A DNA stretch of 64,000 nucleotides from Pseudoalteromonas phenolica (GCF_005876835.1 NZ_PPSW01000034.1:1-64000), one strand, 5' to 3'. Shown: positions 31,816-41,602, counted from the stretch's first letter. The notes: generated from the sequence alone by a model not told the origin. Numbers and translations: made by a program.

Positions 31816-32500
31816 CTGTGATCAACTTATAACCAAACTTAGGTACGGTTATTAACATGTCTTGCTCGAATGGTTTATCAAGTGCTTTACGCAATTGGTA
31901 AATATGTCTGCGTAATAGATCTTGGTCGGGCACGTCATCGGGCCAAAGTGCGTGTTCAATGGCCTCTCGAGTGACTGGGTTCGGGCTTTGTTTCGCTAGT
32001 GCTAGTAAAATTTTATAGCCACTGGGATTAAGTTTGATTGACTGACCGGCTCGGCTGACTGTTCGAGTATTTAAATCAATCATTAATGAACCCACATTTA
32101 ATTGTGTTTTAAAACCAAGGCCTTGGGTGCGTCTGATAACCGCTTTGATCCTGGCTTCTAAGAGCATAAGGTCAAAGGGCTTAATGATGTAGTCATCCGC
32201 ACCGCAATTTAAGCCACCTAGCATGTCTTGTTGGGTATCTCGGGCTGTAAGCATGATGATTGGGGTATTGTTTCCTTGTGCGCGTAAGCGTTTACAAATT
32301 TCGATGCCGTCGAGACCAGGCAGCATGATGTCTAAAATAATACAGTCATAGCGATTAGCACAGGCCAATTGCAGCCCCATAATGCCATTGGCTGCATAGT
32401 CTAATTCATAATGTTCTTCTTCAAAGTAGTCGAAGATGGTCTCAGCGACTTGCTGAGAATCTTCGACCAATAAAATGCTCAGCGACTTTTCTGTGTGCAC
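31802..32500 (-). CDS. OmpR-family response regulator
   Basis: A 232-residue regulator. Receiver domain about 8-120 with phospho-acceptor Asp57 (IILDIMLPG), acidic pair VED near 12-14 and Lys in IIKPFD. The C-terminal OmpR/PhoB winged helix (about 135-230) ends DMLITVPKFGYKL. It overlaps the kinase gene downstream (14 bases) and the GT39/83-type gene upstream (22 bases). Cognate partner of the kinase at 30595-31815; likely autoregulates the operon (inference). Confidence 0.93.
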   Translation of the reverse strand: MHTEKSLSILLVEDSQQVAETIFDYFEEEHYELDYAANGIMGLQLACANRYDCIILDIMLPGLDGIEICKRLRAQGNNTPIIMLTARDTQQDMLGGLNCGADDYIIKPFDLMLLEARIKAVIRRTQGLGFKTQLNVGSLMIDLNTRTVSRAGQSIKLNPSGYKILLALAKQSPNPVTREAIEHALWPDDVPDQDLLRRHIYQLRKALDKPFEQDMLITVPKFGYKLITDENA

Positions 32501-33927
32501 GTCAGTAGAACCCCTTTGTGACTCGTGTTAATGGTTAAGCAGGTATGCGTGCTGGGTAAAGTGAGTGTCTTTTTTTGTGTATGTGTCAGCACCAAATAGC
32601 TTTTTTTCTGAGTATTAAGTATGTCTGATAGTTCAGCAACTTGCTCAATTAATTGTGCTTTGCCACAACTGTAGAAGCGTGCTGAAAATGGTCGTTTTTC
32701 TATATAAAAAACAGGCACCGAAGGGCAAGGCTTCGCAATCACTTCGAGTAGTTCGATTTCAGAGTACTTACTGTGCCAGCCTTTAATGACAGCTGTGATG
32801 ATTAAACTATATAGTGCTAAACACACTAGACCTATAGTCAAAAACTGCTTATCAGCCGTTGTTTGTAATACGGGTCTATTTGAAACAGCTAGCTGTTTTT
32901 CATGTGAAAACACGATGGCCATCAATAGTGCAAATGCAGGTAAGCCTGGAAGCACGTAGGCAGATAAAATATTACTCGCCAGTGTAAACAACAGCATTGG
33001 TGCAATGGCCCAAGCAATCAGGTAGCGATTCAGCTCTATTTTGCATAAAGCTTTTAGTTGTTTCGGTGCGGTGAGTAATTTGAAGATTAAGATAAACGAC
33101 CACGGACAAGCGACACCTAGCCAGAATAGCCAGATAGTGCCTTTAGTTTCTAGATGAGCACTGCCATATAAGTCACCTTGCCAACCTGGTTCTAAAAAGC
33201 GTTGAATATGCTCGCCAATAATGAAGTAATTTATAAAGCCCGGCGTCTTTTGCTCAGCAAGTAGATACCATGGCGCAAAAGTTACGATAAAGACGGTGAG
33301 CCCTAACACCCAAGGTAACGATTTGATGGCATTGAGTAGCTGGTTTTGCCAAATAGCCCAAACGAGAAGAGCAATCCCTATGATAACAACGGCAACAGGA
33401 CCTTTTATAAGCATACCTAGTCCACATGCGAAGAAGAAAACAAGGCCTGCTAGGCGGCTTTTTTCTGTATAGCAGAGCCAAAAGCTGGTCATGGCTAAAG
33501 TACTTGCAAAAAGGAGTGCCGGATCGGTCATCACCATGCTGGTGGCGACAAAAAAGCCCAGACACGTTACCAAAATAAAACTGCTATATATGGCAATAGT
33601 CTGACCTAGAATACGTTGGGTAAATGCGAAAAGTAATGCAACTGTTGCCGCGCCCATTAACCAATGTGCAAAGCGCGCGCTCCATTCATTGATACCAAAT
33701 ATCTCAAAGCTGAGCGCTGTGATCCAAGTATGGGCAGGTGGCTTGCCCCAAAATGGCACATTGATATCAAACCAAGGAGTGATCCAATCTTGGCTTTGCA
33801 CCATTAATCTGGCTATCTCTGCATATCTAGCCTCTGTAGTATCGTACAGCGGATAAATGCCTAATGTGAATAATCTAATTAATAGCAGTAGGGCAGTAAT
33901 GACCAACAAGCAATGACTAAACCTCAT
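32479..33927 (-). CDS. ArnT/PMT-like glycosyltransferase (GT83/GT39 type)
   Basis: A 482-residue membrane glycosyltransferase that would take a sugar from undecaprenyl phosphate and attach it to an envelope acceptor in the periplasm. The first periplasmic loop holds the catalytic YDTTEARYAEIARLM motif, followed by WITPWFDINVPFWGKPPAHTW. About ten to twelve membrane helices extend to residue 400, then a small soluble C-terminal domain. ArnT, which adds aminoarabinose to lipid A, is the nearest well-known relative; the sugar and acceptor here are unknown. The gene overlaps the GT2 gene by 11 bases and the regulator by 22, so this is one transcription unit. Confidence 0.85.
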   Translation of the reverse strand: MRFSHCLLVITALLLLIRLFTLGIYPLYDTTEARYAEIARLMVQSQDWITPWFDINVPFWGKPPAHTWITALSFEIFGINEWSARFAHWLMGAATVALLFAFTQRILGQTIAIYSSFILVTCLGFFVATSMVMTDPALLFASTLAMTSFWLCYTEKSRLAGLVFFFACGLGMLIKGPVAVVIIGIALLVWAIWQNQLLNAIKSLPWVLGLTVFIVTFAPWYLLAEQKTPGFINYFIIGEHIQRFLEPGWQGDLYGSAHLETKGTIWLFWLGVACPWSFILIFKLLTAPKQLKALCKIELNRYLIAWAIAPMLLFTLASNILSAYVLPGLPAFALLMAIVFSHEKQLAVSNRPVLQTTADKQFLTIGLVCLALYSLIITAVIKGWHSKYSEIELLEVIAKPCPSVPVFYIEKRPFSARFYSCGKAQLIEQVAELSDILNTQKKSYLVLTHTQKKTLTLPSTHTCLTINTSHKGVLLTCTQKSR

Positions 33928-34975
33928 GGCGATGCTCCGCAGTGTGACAAGGTTTATAGTGCTCTGCCATGACTAAATAGATAGGTCGCTGTTTTGCTTC
34001 GGTAAACAGCCTTGCAATGTATTCTCCTAGAATGCCAATCGCCAGCAATTGCACTCCACCTAAGGCGAGCATAGTAAGCATCATACTCGGGTAACCTTGA
34101 ACGACTTCGCCAAATACCAGTGTCTTTATCACCACCCAAGCTGCGAAAATGAAGGCATATAAAGACACTAATGCCCCCATCCAAGTTGCAAAGCGCAGCG
34201 GTTTGACACTAAACGAGGTGATCCCTGACAGAGCAAGCTTGATAAGTTGAAAGTAGTTCCACTTGGTGGTACCAGCTGCGCGTTCTGGGCGTTCAAATTC
34301 TAAGGTTATTTGTTTAAAACCGGGCCAGCTCATTAAACCTTTCATGTAGCGATTTCGCTCTGGGAGCTGCTTAATAGCCTCAACGACATTACGAGATAAT
34401 AATCTGAAATCTCCGACATCCTCAGCAACTGGGCTGTCAGACACCCAGTTTAGAATGCGATAAAAAGTATGGGCACTGGCCACTTTGAACCAAGACTCAC
34501 CTTGACGACTAGCGCGTTTCATATTGACTACGTCGGCACCTTGTTGCCAAGCTTTAATCATTTCAGGGAGCAATTCAGGTGGGTCTTGTAAATCAGCATC
34601 AAGTAGTACTACCGCATCACCTGTTGCATGTTCAAGGCCTGCTGTAACGGCAGCTTCTTTGCCAAAATTTCGGCTCAGCTGTAAGCAGCGAACATCACAG
34701 AATTGATGGGTCAGGCTTTGTAGAATTTGCCAAGAGTCGTCATGACTGCCGTCATCGATATACACAAGCTCAAAACGACATTGTTTAATACTCGCGCTCA
34801 CCGAGCATACTCTATGGTGAAATGCCTTAAGCACTTCTTGCTCGTTAAATACAGGCACAATGAGGCTGATAACAGGCTTTTTTTGCGACCCTTCTTTTTG
34901 CTGTTCAATGAATACTTCTTTTTGAGATTGTGTATCACTAGAAGGGCTCAGCTTAACCAATGAAAGTGGTGTCAT
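33917..34975 (-). CDS. GtrB/ArnC-like polyprenyl-phosphate glycosyltransferase (GT2)
   Basis: A 352-residue enzyme that moves a sugar from a nucleotide donor to undecaprenyl phosphate on the cytoplasmic face. The GT-A domain has ISLIVPVFNEQEVL, the donor DXD-type motif VVLLDADLQDPPELL, and DVVNMKRASRQGES; two C-terminal helices (about 240-265 and 280-310) anchor it. The ATG at 34975 has GGAG nine bases upstream and replaces a weaker GTG ten codons earlier. First gene of the operon with the ArnT-like enzyme and two-component system, and divergent from gtrA-like 35111-35497, the expected flippase partner. Confidence 0.9.
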   Translation of the reverse strand: MTPLSLVKLSPSSDTQSQKEVFIEQQKEGSQKKPVISLIVPVFNEQEVLKAFHHRVCSVSASIKQCRFELVYIDDGSHDDSWQILQSLTHQFCDVRCLQLSRNFGKEAAVTAGLEHATGDAVVLLDADLQDPPELLPEMIKAWQQGADVVNMKRASRQGESWFKVASAHTFYRILNWVSDSPVAEDVGDFRLLSRNVVEAIKQLPERNRYMKGLMSWPGFKQITLEFERPERAAGTTKWNYFQLIKLALSGITSFSVKPLRFATWMGALVSLYAFIFAAWVVIKTLVFGEVVQGYPSMMLTMLALGGVQLLAIGILGEYIARLFTEAKQRPIYLVMAEHYKPCHTAEHRHEV

Positions 34976-35110
34976 TTTGACTACTCCGAGTTGTTCAATG
35001 CGCACAGTTTAAACAGGAGAATGTCGAAAAAATGTCGCTCAGTTGTAGACATTTTTTAGACCAGCCTTTTTGTAGTTTTTAACGGTGTTTGTCATTTTGG
35101 AGATAGATGT

Positions 35111-35497
35111 TTGGGTCAGCAGTTTATTAAATTTGCCATGGTGGGGGTCCTCGGTTTTGTCACCGATCTCTTGATTTTTTATCTTCTGGTTTTTATGAAT
35201 ATAGAGAGTTTGGTTGCACGGGTATGTGCTTTTTGGTGCGCCACAATAGTAACTTGGTTGGGCAATCGTCTTTTTACTTTTGCAGCTTATGATTCAGATT
35301 GGTTTAAACAACTTATTCGGCATCTATCGGTGAGTCATTTATTTGGTATGGTGAATATCAGTGTGTTTTATTGCCTTAGTTTGATTACGCCACTCTATTT
35401 GGCTTTTTTGGTGGGCACGGCAATAGCTATGCTTGGGAATTATACTTTTAGCAAGTTTTGGGTATTTTCTGAAAAAGATGAAAAAGCCGCAACCTGA
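35111..35497 (+). CDS. GtrA-like membrane protein (lipid-linked sugar flippase family)
   Basis: A 128-residue GtrA-family protein with four membrane helices: FIKFAMVGVLGFVTDLLIFY at the start and YTFSKFWVF at the end are characteristic. Family members are thought to flip undecaprenyl-phosphate sugars. The start is a TTG with GGAG eight bases upstream; the family signature begins right after it, and the next in-frame ATG (35138) would remove the conserved start. It is divergent from the GT2 gene, with which it likely works. Its 3' end overlaps a terminator for the opposite strand. Confidence 0.85.
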   Translation: MGQQFIKFAMVGVLGFVTDLLIFYLLVFMNIESLVARVCAFWCATIVTWLGNRLFTFAAYDSDWFKQLIRHLSVSHLFGMVNISVFYCLSLITPLYLAFLVGTAIAMLGNYTFSKFWVFSEKDEKAAT

Positions 35498-35512
35498 AAG
35501 GTCACGGCTTAG
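35484..35512 (-). terminator. Terminator of the DPP IV-type gene
   Basis: On the minus strand AGCCGTGACCT / AGGTTGCGGCT forms a slightly mismatched stem followed by TTTTT. The T-run lies within the last codons of the convergent gtrA-like gene. Confidence 0.65.
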
Positions 35513-35520
35513 CACTCATT

Positions 35521-37743
35521 TTACATGTTGAAGTGACGATTAAAGAAGTTTGTGATCGTCTGATGTAAGTGTGTTTGTACTTTTTTACCACGCAAGCTGT
35601 GCTTAGACCCTGGGTAAGTCATCATTTCAAATGGTTTAGCATCGTCTTGCAGTTGCTTAAATAGCTTAGTTGCATGTGTAAATAATACGTTGTCGTCGGC
35701 CATACCGTGATAGATCATCAGTGGACCTTTTAGGCCATCAGCATACGGGAATACCGCACTCATTTCGTAGCCTTTTGCATTGGTCGCAGGGTGACCTAAA
35801 TAACGCTCAGTGTAGTGTGTGTCATACAGTGCCCAATCAGTTACTGGTGCACCAGAAACACCCGCTTGGAAGTAGTCGCCTGCTTTGAACATGGTCATAA
35901 GCGCCATGTAACCACCGTAACTGTGACCATAGATACCAATTCGGTTTGCATCGACATAATCTAGTGTGCGTAAGAACTCAACGCCACGGATCTGATCTTG
36001 TACTTCAACTTCGCCTAGATACTTGTAGATAGGATCTTCAAACTTTTTACCACGGTTGTACGAACCACGGTTATCTAATTGGAAGATCACATAACCTTGT
36101 TGCGCCATGTATTGGAAATATAAGTTTTTGCTACGCCAGCTATTAGTTACACGTTGTGCGTGTGGACCACCGTAAACGTTAACCATAACAGGGTGCTTTT
36201 TACCTTTTTCCATGTTCGCAGGTTTGAAGATACGGTAGTGCATTAGCTGACCGTCTTCTGCTTTTAGTGTGCCGTACTCTGGCTCAACTAAGTTGCTTAG
36301 GTAAGGTGTCAGTGGATGCTTTTCATCAAGTTTGTTTTCTTCTAACCAAGTGATGAAATCACCGTTCACTTTACGCAAAGCGACAGAGCTTGGTTTGTTT
36401 ACTGATGAGCTCTTATCGATAAAGGTTTTAGCATCTTTTGCGACAACTACACGGTGGAAGCTACCAGGTTGAGTGATGCGGGTGATATGACCTTTTTTGA
36501 ATAGCGGTACGCTGTAAAGGTGGCTTTCTAAAGGCGTATCTTTACGACCAGAGAAGTAAACAATGCCTTTTTTCTCATCGATAGCCTTGATGCTTTCAAC
36601 AATCCAATCACCTTTTGTGATTTGGCGAATAAGTGTGCCATCTGTGCGGTATAAGTAAAGGTGCTTAAAGCCATCACGCTCTGAGGCCCAAACAAAATGC
36701 TTTTTGTCTTTTAGGAAGCGAAGGTCAAAGTGCAAGTTAATCCACGTATCGCTGGTTTCAGTCAGTGCCACTTTTTGTGTTTTACGTTTGCTGTCGTAAA
36801 AACGTAATTCAAGTTTCTGCTGAGAGCGATTCTGCCATTGGTAAGAGAGTGTTTTATTGTCTTTTAACCACTTAGCGCGGGCAATATAAATATCTTTGTC
36901 TTCGCCAAGGTCAATCCAATCTACTTTTTGGTCGTTTAGCTTTACCACACCCAGTTCAATTTCTACGTTTGGTGTGCCCGTGAACGGGTAACGTTGGTTG
37001 AATAGCTTTACTTCGTCAGCGTAGATTTCATTACGAATGGCTTCTTGTACTGGGCTTTCGTCGATACGGGTGAAAGCAATCTTGCTCTCATCACCAGACC
37101 ACCAGTAACCCGTCATACGGCTCATTTCTTCTTGCGCTACGAACTCAGCCATACCATTTTTAATGGTGCCGCCACCGTCTTTGCTTAATTGAATTTCTTT
37201 ACCTGAACTCAACTCTAAGGCATATAGGTTTTGCTCACGAATGAAGGAAACAAAATTGCCTTTTGGCGAGAAACGTGCATCGGTCTCAAACGCTTCAGTA
37301 TTAGTTAGCTTACGGCTTTTGCCAGATGCGATTTGGTAGTAGTACAAGTCGCCATTAAGTGGGAAAAGTAATGCTTTACCATCTGCTGACCATTTGTATT
37401 CTAAAATACCACGACCAAAAATACGCTGACGTTCACGACGCGCTTTTTCTTCGTCAGACAAGGTTTCAGGACCAGAGAAAAGTGCTTGAGAGTCAACTAA
37501 TAGGCGATTTGTGTTGTCTTTTAAGTTGTATTCCCATAAATCATAACGGTTGTAGTCATCCACCTTACCTTGTAGGTAAGTAACACGACTGCCGTCAGGA
37601 GAAAACTTAAGTTGCACAGGGGCTTTACCAGCCAATCCTGGATCATCAAAAATACGCTCAAGGGTTAATGGTTGAGCAACGGCTGTGGTTGCAGCGGCCA
37701 TTAACGGTAAGCTTAGCGCCATTGATTTGAATGTAATGCGCAC
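35521..37743 (-). CDS. Secreted dipeptidyl-peptidase IV family serine peptidase (S9)
   Basis: A 740-residue exported peptidase that removes N-terminal dipeptides, usually X-Pro. Signal peptide about 1-23 (AAATTAVAQP). Residues about 60-480 are the DPP IV beta-propeller, including the substrate N-terminus-binding FVAQEEMSR glutamates. The C-terminal alpha/beta-hydrolase domain holds Ser608 in GHSYGGYM, Asp in YHGMADDNVLF and His in PGSKHSLRGK. All three catalytic residues are intact. Peptidases of this type are common in protein-degrading marine bacteria. Monocistronic. Confidence 0.93.
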   Translation of the reverse strand: MRITFKSMALSLPLMAAATTAVAQPLTLERIFDDPGLAGKAPVQLKFSPDGSRVTYLQGKVDDYNRYDLWEYNLKDNTNRLLVDSQALFSGPETLSDEEKARRERQRIFGRGILEYKWSADGKALLFPLNGDLYYYQIASGKSRKLTNTEAFETDARFSPKGNFVSFIREQNLYALELSSGKEIQLSKDGGGTIKNGMAEFVAQEEMSRMTGYWWSGDESKIAFTRIDESPVQEAIRNEIYADEVKLFNQRYPFTGTPNVEIELGVVKLNDQKVDWIDLGEDKDIYIARAKWLKDNKTLSYQWQNRSQQKLELRFYDSKRKTQKVALTETSDTWINLHFDLRFLKDKKHFVWASERDGFKHLYLYRTDGTLIRQITKGDWIVESIKAIDEKKGIVYFSGRKDTPLESHLYSVPLFKKGHITRITQPGSFHRVVVAKDAKTFIDKSSSVNKPSSVALRKVNGDFITWLEENKLDEKHPLTPYLSNLVEPEYGTLKAEDGQLMHYRIFKPANMEKGKKHPVMVNVYGGPHAQRVTNSWRSKNLYFQYMAQQGYVIFQLDNRGSYNRGKKFEDPIYKYLGEVEVQDQIRGVEFLRTLDYVDANRIGIYGHSYGGYMALMTMFKAGDYFQAGVSGAPVTDWALYDTHYTERYLGHPATNAKGYEMSAVFPYADGLKGPLMIYHGMADDNVLFTHATKLFKQLQDDAKPFEMMTYPGSKHSLRGKKVQTHLHQTITNFFNRHFNM

Positions 37744-37851
37744 AAAATCACCTTGTTAGTTATTAAAAGTAGAGCGATGGTAACGGCAAGCATGGGCATT
37801 GGCAATGTATTAGGATAAAGTGAGCTACATAATTGAAAGAGGATTTTTATT

Positions 37852-38241
37852 ATGGCATTTGAATTAGCGCCTGAATTACAACGAGATTGCATTGAACTGG
37901 CTGATTGGTCACTGTGTAAAGTACTCTTGATGAACGACAGTCAGTACCCTTGGTTTATTCTTGTTCCCCGTGTTGAAGATTGTAGTGAAATCATTGAGTT
38001 AGATGAAGCACTACAAGCTCAGTTTTGGCAAGAGTCGGCACAGCTAAGCCGCACATTACGAGCGGTATTTAGCCCAGATAAGCTCAATGTTGCAGCGCTA
38101 GGTAATATGGTCCCTCAACTTCACGTTCATCATATCGCTCGCTTTACCAATGATGTTGCTTGGCCAAAACCAGTTTGGGGGCTTCATCCAGCTAAGCCTT
38201 ATACCGACGAGCAAATTGCTGAACTGAAGAAGGTGTTCTAA
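37852..38241 (+). CDS. HIT-family protein
   Basis: A 129-residue histidine-triad protein. The motif QLHVHHIARF gives His91, His93 and His94, the nucleotide-binding triad of hydrolases acting on dinucleotide or nucleoside phosphoramidate substrates. WFILVPRVEDCSEIIEL is also typical. AGAGGA lies upstream of the ATG. Substrate unknown. A small membrane gene follows 30 bases later. Confidence 0.88.
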   Translation: MAFELAPELQRDCIELADWSLCKVLLMNDSQYPWFILVPRVEDCSEIIELDEALQAQFWQESAQLSRTLRAVFSPDKLNVAALGNMVPQLHVHHIARFTNDVAWPKPVWGLHPAKPYTDEQIAELKKVF

Positions 38242-38271
38242 CTTCTAATAAAAGCTATAAGAAGTAAAAGT

Positions 38272-38682
38272 ATGAGTCGTGAATATAAGTATCAAAATGA
38301 AACCGGGACTAAAATCGGCAAGTGGTATTTAAATCGACTCGACTATTTTGAGTTTTATGGTTTCCCAGGTTTGTGGAAAATAAAAGCGAAGTGCTTAGTC
38401 TACTTAGGCTTGTCAATTTGGCTAATTAAGCTCTTGCCGATTTTCTTTGCGCCAATATTGGTTTGGGTGGCGTATGTATCAGTCCGTACTTTTGTTATCT
38501 TGATTGAGAAAAAGTGTTGTTATCGTGGTTATTTTCTTTTTCCTAAAAAGATAATCGATTTTTTTAGAGAATACCGAAAAAATGTAGATGTCACTGACTT
38601 TGATAGTTTGGCGACAGTTGAAAAGGCAGGGCAAGGGTCAAAAATAGCAAAGCAATCTCTGACTCAGAAATTTAAAGGTTAG
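38272..38682 (+). CDS. Hypothetical membrane protein
   Basis: A 136-residue protein with basic N- and C-termini and one or two hydrophobic segments in about 43-80. I recognise no family. It starts 30 bases after the HIT gene in the same direction, so it may be co-transcribed. ATG 38272 is preceded by AGAAGTAAAAG, a plausible ribosome site. Confidence 0.55.
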   Translation: MSREYKYQNETGTKIGKWYLNRLDYFEFYGFPGLWKIKAKCLVYLGLSIWLIKLLPIFFAPILVWVAYVSVRTFVILIEKKCCYRGYFLFPKKIIDFFREYRKNVDVTDFDSLATVEKAGQGSKIAKQSLTQKFKG

Positions 38683-39066
38683 ATAATTTAAGCGTGGTAG
38701 CAGTCAGCCAGTAACGTTCTGCAAGACGTTTTATCTAGTTTGCTATGTTAAAGAGTGACATGTGTGTTGCATCCAAGCTAAGTTAGTAACTACTTTCATA
38801 TAATTATCAACCGCTCTGAGGCGAGTACATAAATTTAAGCTAACTTTAACTAGTTTGATGATTATTCTCAGTTTCTTGATGTGTGAAATTTTTTGTTGCT
38901 GACAGATAAAAGTTGCTAAAGGCTCCTTTATGTGACTATATTTTCCTTAAAGCATAACAATTTATTGATATAGATTTGTAACCTTATACCCAGCTAAGTA
39001 AATAATAAGGGTATAAAAAGACAATACGTTTGCGCGTATCATACGTTACTCGAGGGACTCTAGCTT
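38683..39066. other. Intergenic region upstream of the HDOD gene
   Basis: 384 AT-rich bases. The only structure noticed is an 8-bp dyad TTATACCC / GGGTATAA (38984-38991, 39009-39016), whose sequence matches the extreme ends of the MITE at 29.9 kb and may be chance or a remnant. No gene seen. Confidence 0.4.
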
Positions 39067-39906
39067 ATGTCTACAGAAAATGCATTATTGACGATCCTGA
39101 TAGATAGGATTAATAACGACACTTTGGTGTTACCAACCTTACCTGAAATTGCAGTGAAAGTTAGACAAGCTGCGGATGACCCAGAAGTAAATCTGATGCA
39201 AATGGCTGATGTGATTTCACAAGATCCTGCACTCGCGGCACGCATGATAAAGGTGGCAAACAGTGCGTTTATGGGGCGCTCTGTAAAAGTAAATACATTA
39301 AATCAGGCTGTGACACGAATAGGGCTTAGACAAATTAAAAATATAGCAACTGCTATGGCGATGGAGCAGCTGTTTGTTTCTAATAACAAGTTAATTAAAA
39401 CCTATATGGACAAAGCCTGGCAGAAAACATTAAAGGTAGCCTGCCAAGCAATTACCTGTATGGACTTTTACCTTCGTGTTAACAAACACACATCACTGAA
39501 CAAAGATACGATTACGCTTGCGTCACTTGTGTTCAACATTGGTGTGTTACCCATATTAACCGAAGCTGAGCGCCATCCTGAAGTATTTGCAAATCCGAGC
39601 TTCTTAGCACATGCCATTCAAAAGCTGGCCGGTAAAATTGGAGGCTCTATCATGCGTGAATGGGGTTTCACCGATGAGTTTGTTGAAGTCGCTGAAAGCT
39701 GGTCTAACCCGAATTATAAGCCTGAGCATGTCTGTTATGTCGACTTTATTCGTGTTGGCGCTATTGCTGAAGGTATCTTGCAGGTGTCAGACAAGGCTGC
39801 GTCTTTAAAAATGTACGAAGACAAAAGTGTCATTCGCTCTTTAGAAATGTTCACCAGTGATGAATACCTATCAACACTTGAAGATGTGAAGAGTATGTTC
39901 GCTTAA
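39067..39906 (+). CDS. HDOD-domain protein
   Basis: A 279-residue cytosolic protein made almost entirely of an HDOD domain (about 18-215), the non-catalytic HD-related output/signalling domain. LPTLPEIAVKVRQ, ISQDPALAARMIKVANSAFMG and IGLRQIKNIATAMAM are characteristic. HDOD proteins link motility, biofilm and cyclic-di-GMP signalling; its exact partner is unknown. The ATG at 39067 follows GAGGGA. A perfect 14-bp terminator stem follows. Confidence 0.9.
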   Translation: MSTENALLTILIDRINNDTLVLPTLPEIAVKVRQAADDPEVNLMQMADVISQDPALAARMIKVANSAFMGRSVKVNTLNQAVTRIGLRQIKNIATAMAMEQLFVSNNKLIKTYMDKAWQKTLKVACQAITCMDFYLRVNKHTSLNKDTITLASLVFNIGVLPILTEAERHPEVFANPSFLAHAIQKLAGKIGGSIMREWGFTDEFVEVAESWSNPNYKPEHVCYVDFIRVGAIAEGILQVSDKAASLKMYEDKSVIRSLEMFTSDEYLSTLEDVKSMFA

Positions 39907-39920
39907 TAACAAAATACATT

Positions 39921-39955
39921 AAAAAGCCATTCAATCTTGAATGGCTTTTTTGTTT
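39921..39955. terminator. Bidirectional terminator
   Basis: AAAAAGCCATTCAA pairs perfectly with TTGAATGGCTTTTT across a two-base gap, followed by TGTTTTT. It serves the HDOD gene and the convergent PepSY gene. Confidence 0.9.
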
Positions 39956-39982
39956 TTCTGACGATCATTAAACGCTTAGCTT

Positions 39983-41602
39983 TTAGCTATGAATGACTAA
40001 TTCTTCGTTCGTTGTGTTTGCTGTTTTTTCTGATACATACCAAACACTATTTTTATCACCCTTGTATGCTCTTTTGGCAACTTTATTTGCGCATGCATAA
40101 AAGAACCAAGCAAAGGGGAGGGCCATCACTTCTAGCATGATTTCAGCAAAGCTATCCGCATGCCAAAGCCCAAGGTTTGGTAGTAAAACCGCTAGCAAAG
40201 AGTTAAGTGGCACAATTAGACACATTATTGCGCTGGCTTTGAGTGTATAAATGGCCGTAACAGAAGGGCCCTTGATAAAAGCGGCTATGACAACGATAAA
40301 GAAAGTGGAGTAGTACAGCCACAGATAAGCAATATTCACATTTAATGACGTCAAGCTTAGCCATTTTGTGGCAGCAAATGCCAGTGAGATAGCGCAAATA
40401 CAACCTAGTGCGATACCGACCGTTAGTTTAGCCAGAACTAGGCTTGATTTAGATTGCGTCGCTTGTTTTTGTTTTCTGCGTTTTTCAATCCACAGTAAAT
40501 TACCGGTATAAAACAACAGTGCGCCGAGTAAGCCCATGACAAAATAAGCCCATTGCCCAAGTGTGCCGCCATAACTGCCGAAGTGCAGAGCAAACAAGGA
40601 AGAGACAATACTTACCCAAATACCTTGATCGCCACCTTTTATACTACTTGCATTGATTTCGAGTGTATAAGGATGCATAAAAATGAAATCGGTCGTAGGA
40701 CCACGCATCATTTCTCTAGGGTGTGTAATATTCACTGAAGCGCTCGGGCTGGTGGTATTTAAACGAGATAATGCAATGCGCTCTATTTGATAGCCGGGGG
40801 CATAAACTTGTATCTTGGCTTTGATGTCATCTAGGCTTGGAAGCTCTTTAACATTGTATTGATACTCTGACTTTTGCGGCTCTGGAAATAGCTTTTTATC
40901 TCCATAGACACCAAACAGCCCACCATACAAAAAGTCATGGAAGGCAAAAACGAACACGGTAAAAGCAATCACAATATGAAAAGGTAAGCTGCTCACGCCT
41001 ATTAAATTATGACTATCGAGCCAAAACCGGCTTGCCGACTTGTCTTTTCTCAGTGCAAAGAAGCTTTTTACCAAAGTAGGTAACAAAAAGATTAACCCTG
41101 AAATTAAAGCAATAAAATACAAAAATGAGGCTATGCCAAGAATATAACCACCAAATAAGTGGTGACCTATTTCACCAAAAATACCGCCCGTTTGATGTAA
41201 GTAATCGAGTAAGCCCGACAGGTGATTGACCTGACTGAGTTCTTTATTTATCTCGCCATGCTCATTGAAGCCAGCATGCCAAACTTGTTCATTTACATTC
41301 ACTCCTCGGCCATTACCTTCTTCATACCAAGTGATGGGAGAGTGATTGTCAGAATAGTGAAGGGTAACGGCATTAATGGCTTTTTCTTCGTTCGCAAGTA
41401 CATGGTTTAACAGTACTTGATGCTGCCCATCGCTCACTTGAGCAAACTGCTTACTAGGAGGTGTGCTCCATTGATCTATGGTGTCAGTGAACATAACCAA
41501 TGCACCCGCAAAGAAGCCTATAAATAATAACAGCCCGGTTGTTATCCCCGTCCATGTGTGAAGCGTTTGGTATGTTCGAACAATGTCGGCTCTTATTTTC
41601 AT
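39983..41602 (-). CDS. PepSY-associated membrane protein (iron-uptake type)
   Basis: A 539-residue membrane protein with four or more helices and PepSY-type periplasmic loops: TYQTLHTWTGITTGLLLFIGFFAG at the start, HHLFGGYILG and SRFWLDSHNLIGVSSLPFHIVIAF with conserved intramembrane His. Such PiuB/FsqB-like proteins are thought to reduce ferric siderophores or haem at the inner membrane. ATG 41602 has AAGGAG upstream and overlaps the stop of the preceding gene (ATGA); the longer in-frame extension would lie inside that gene. It is the last gene of a three-gene operon behind a promoter with a Fur-like core. Confidence 0.85.
   Translation of the reverse strand: MKIRADIVRTYQTLHTWTGITTGLLLFIGFFAGALVMFTDTIDQWSTPPSKQFAQVSDGQHQVLLNHVLANEEKAINAVTLHYSDNHSPITWYEEGNGRGVNVNEQVWHAGFNEHGEINKELSQVNHLSGLLDYLHQTGGIFGEIGHHLFGGYILGIASFLYFIALISGLIFLLPTLVKSFFALRKDKSASRFWLDSHNLIGVSSLPFHIVIAFTVFVFAFHDFLYGGLFGVYGDKKLFPEPQKSEYQYNVKELPSLDDIKAKIQVYAPGYQIERIALSRLNTTSPSASVNITHPREMMRGPTTDFIFMHPYTLEINASSIKGGDQGIWVSIVSSLFALHFGSYGGTLGQWAYFVMGLLGALLFYTGNLLWIEKRRKQKQATQSKSSLVLAKLTVGIALGCICAISLAFAATKWLSLTSLNVNIAYLWLYYSTFFIVVIAAFIKGPSVTAIYTLKASAIMCLIVPLNSLLAVLLPNLGLWHADSFAEIMLEVMALPFAWFFYACANKVAKRAYKGDKNSVWYVSEKTANTTNEELVIHS

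Noticed and set aside
38984..39016. Third copy of the TACCC-ended MITE
   Set aside because: Only the outer 8 bases match and the dyad is 33 bases long in total; chance is likely.
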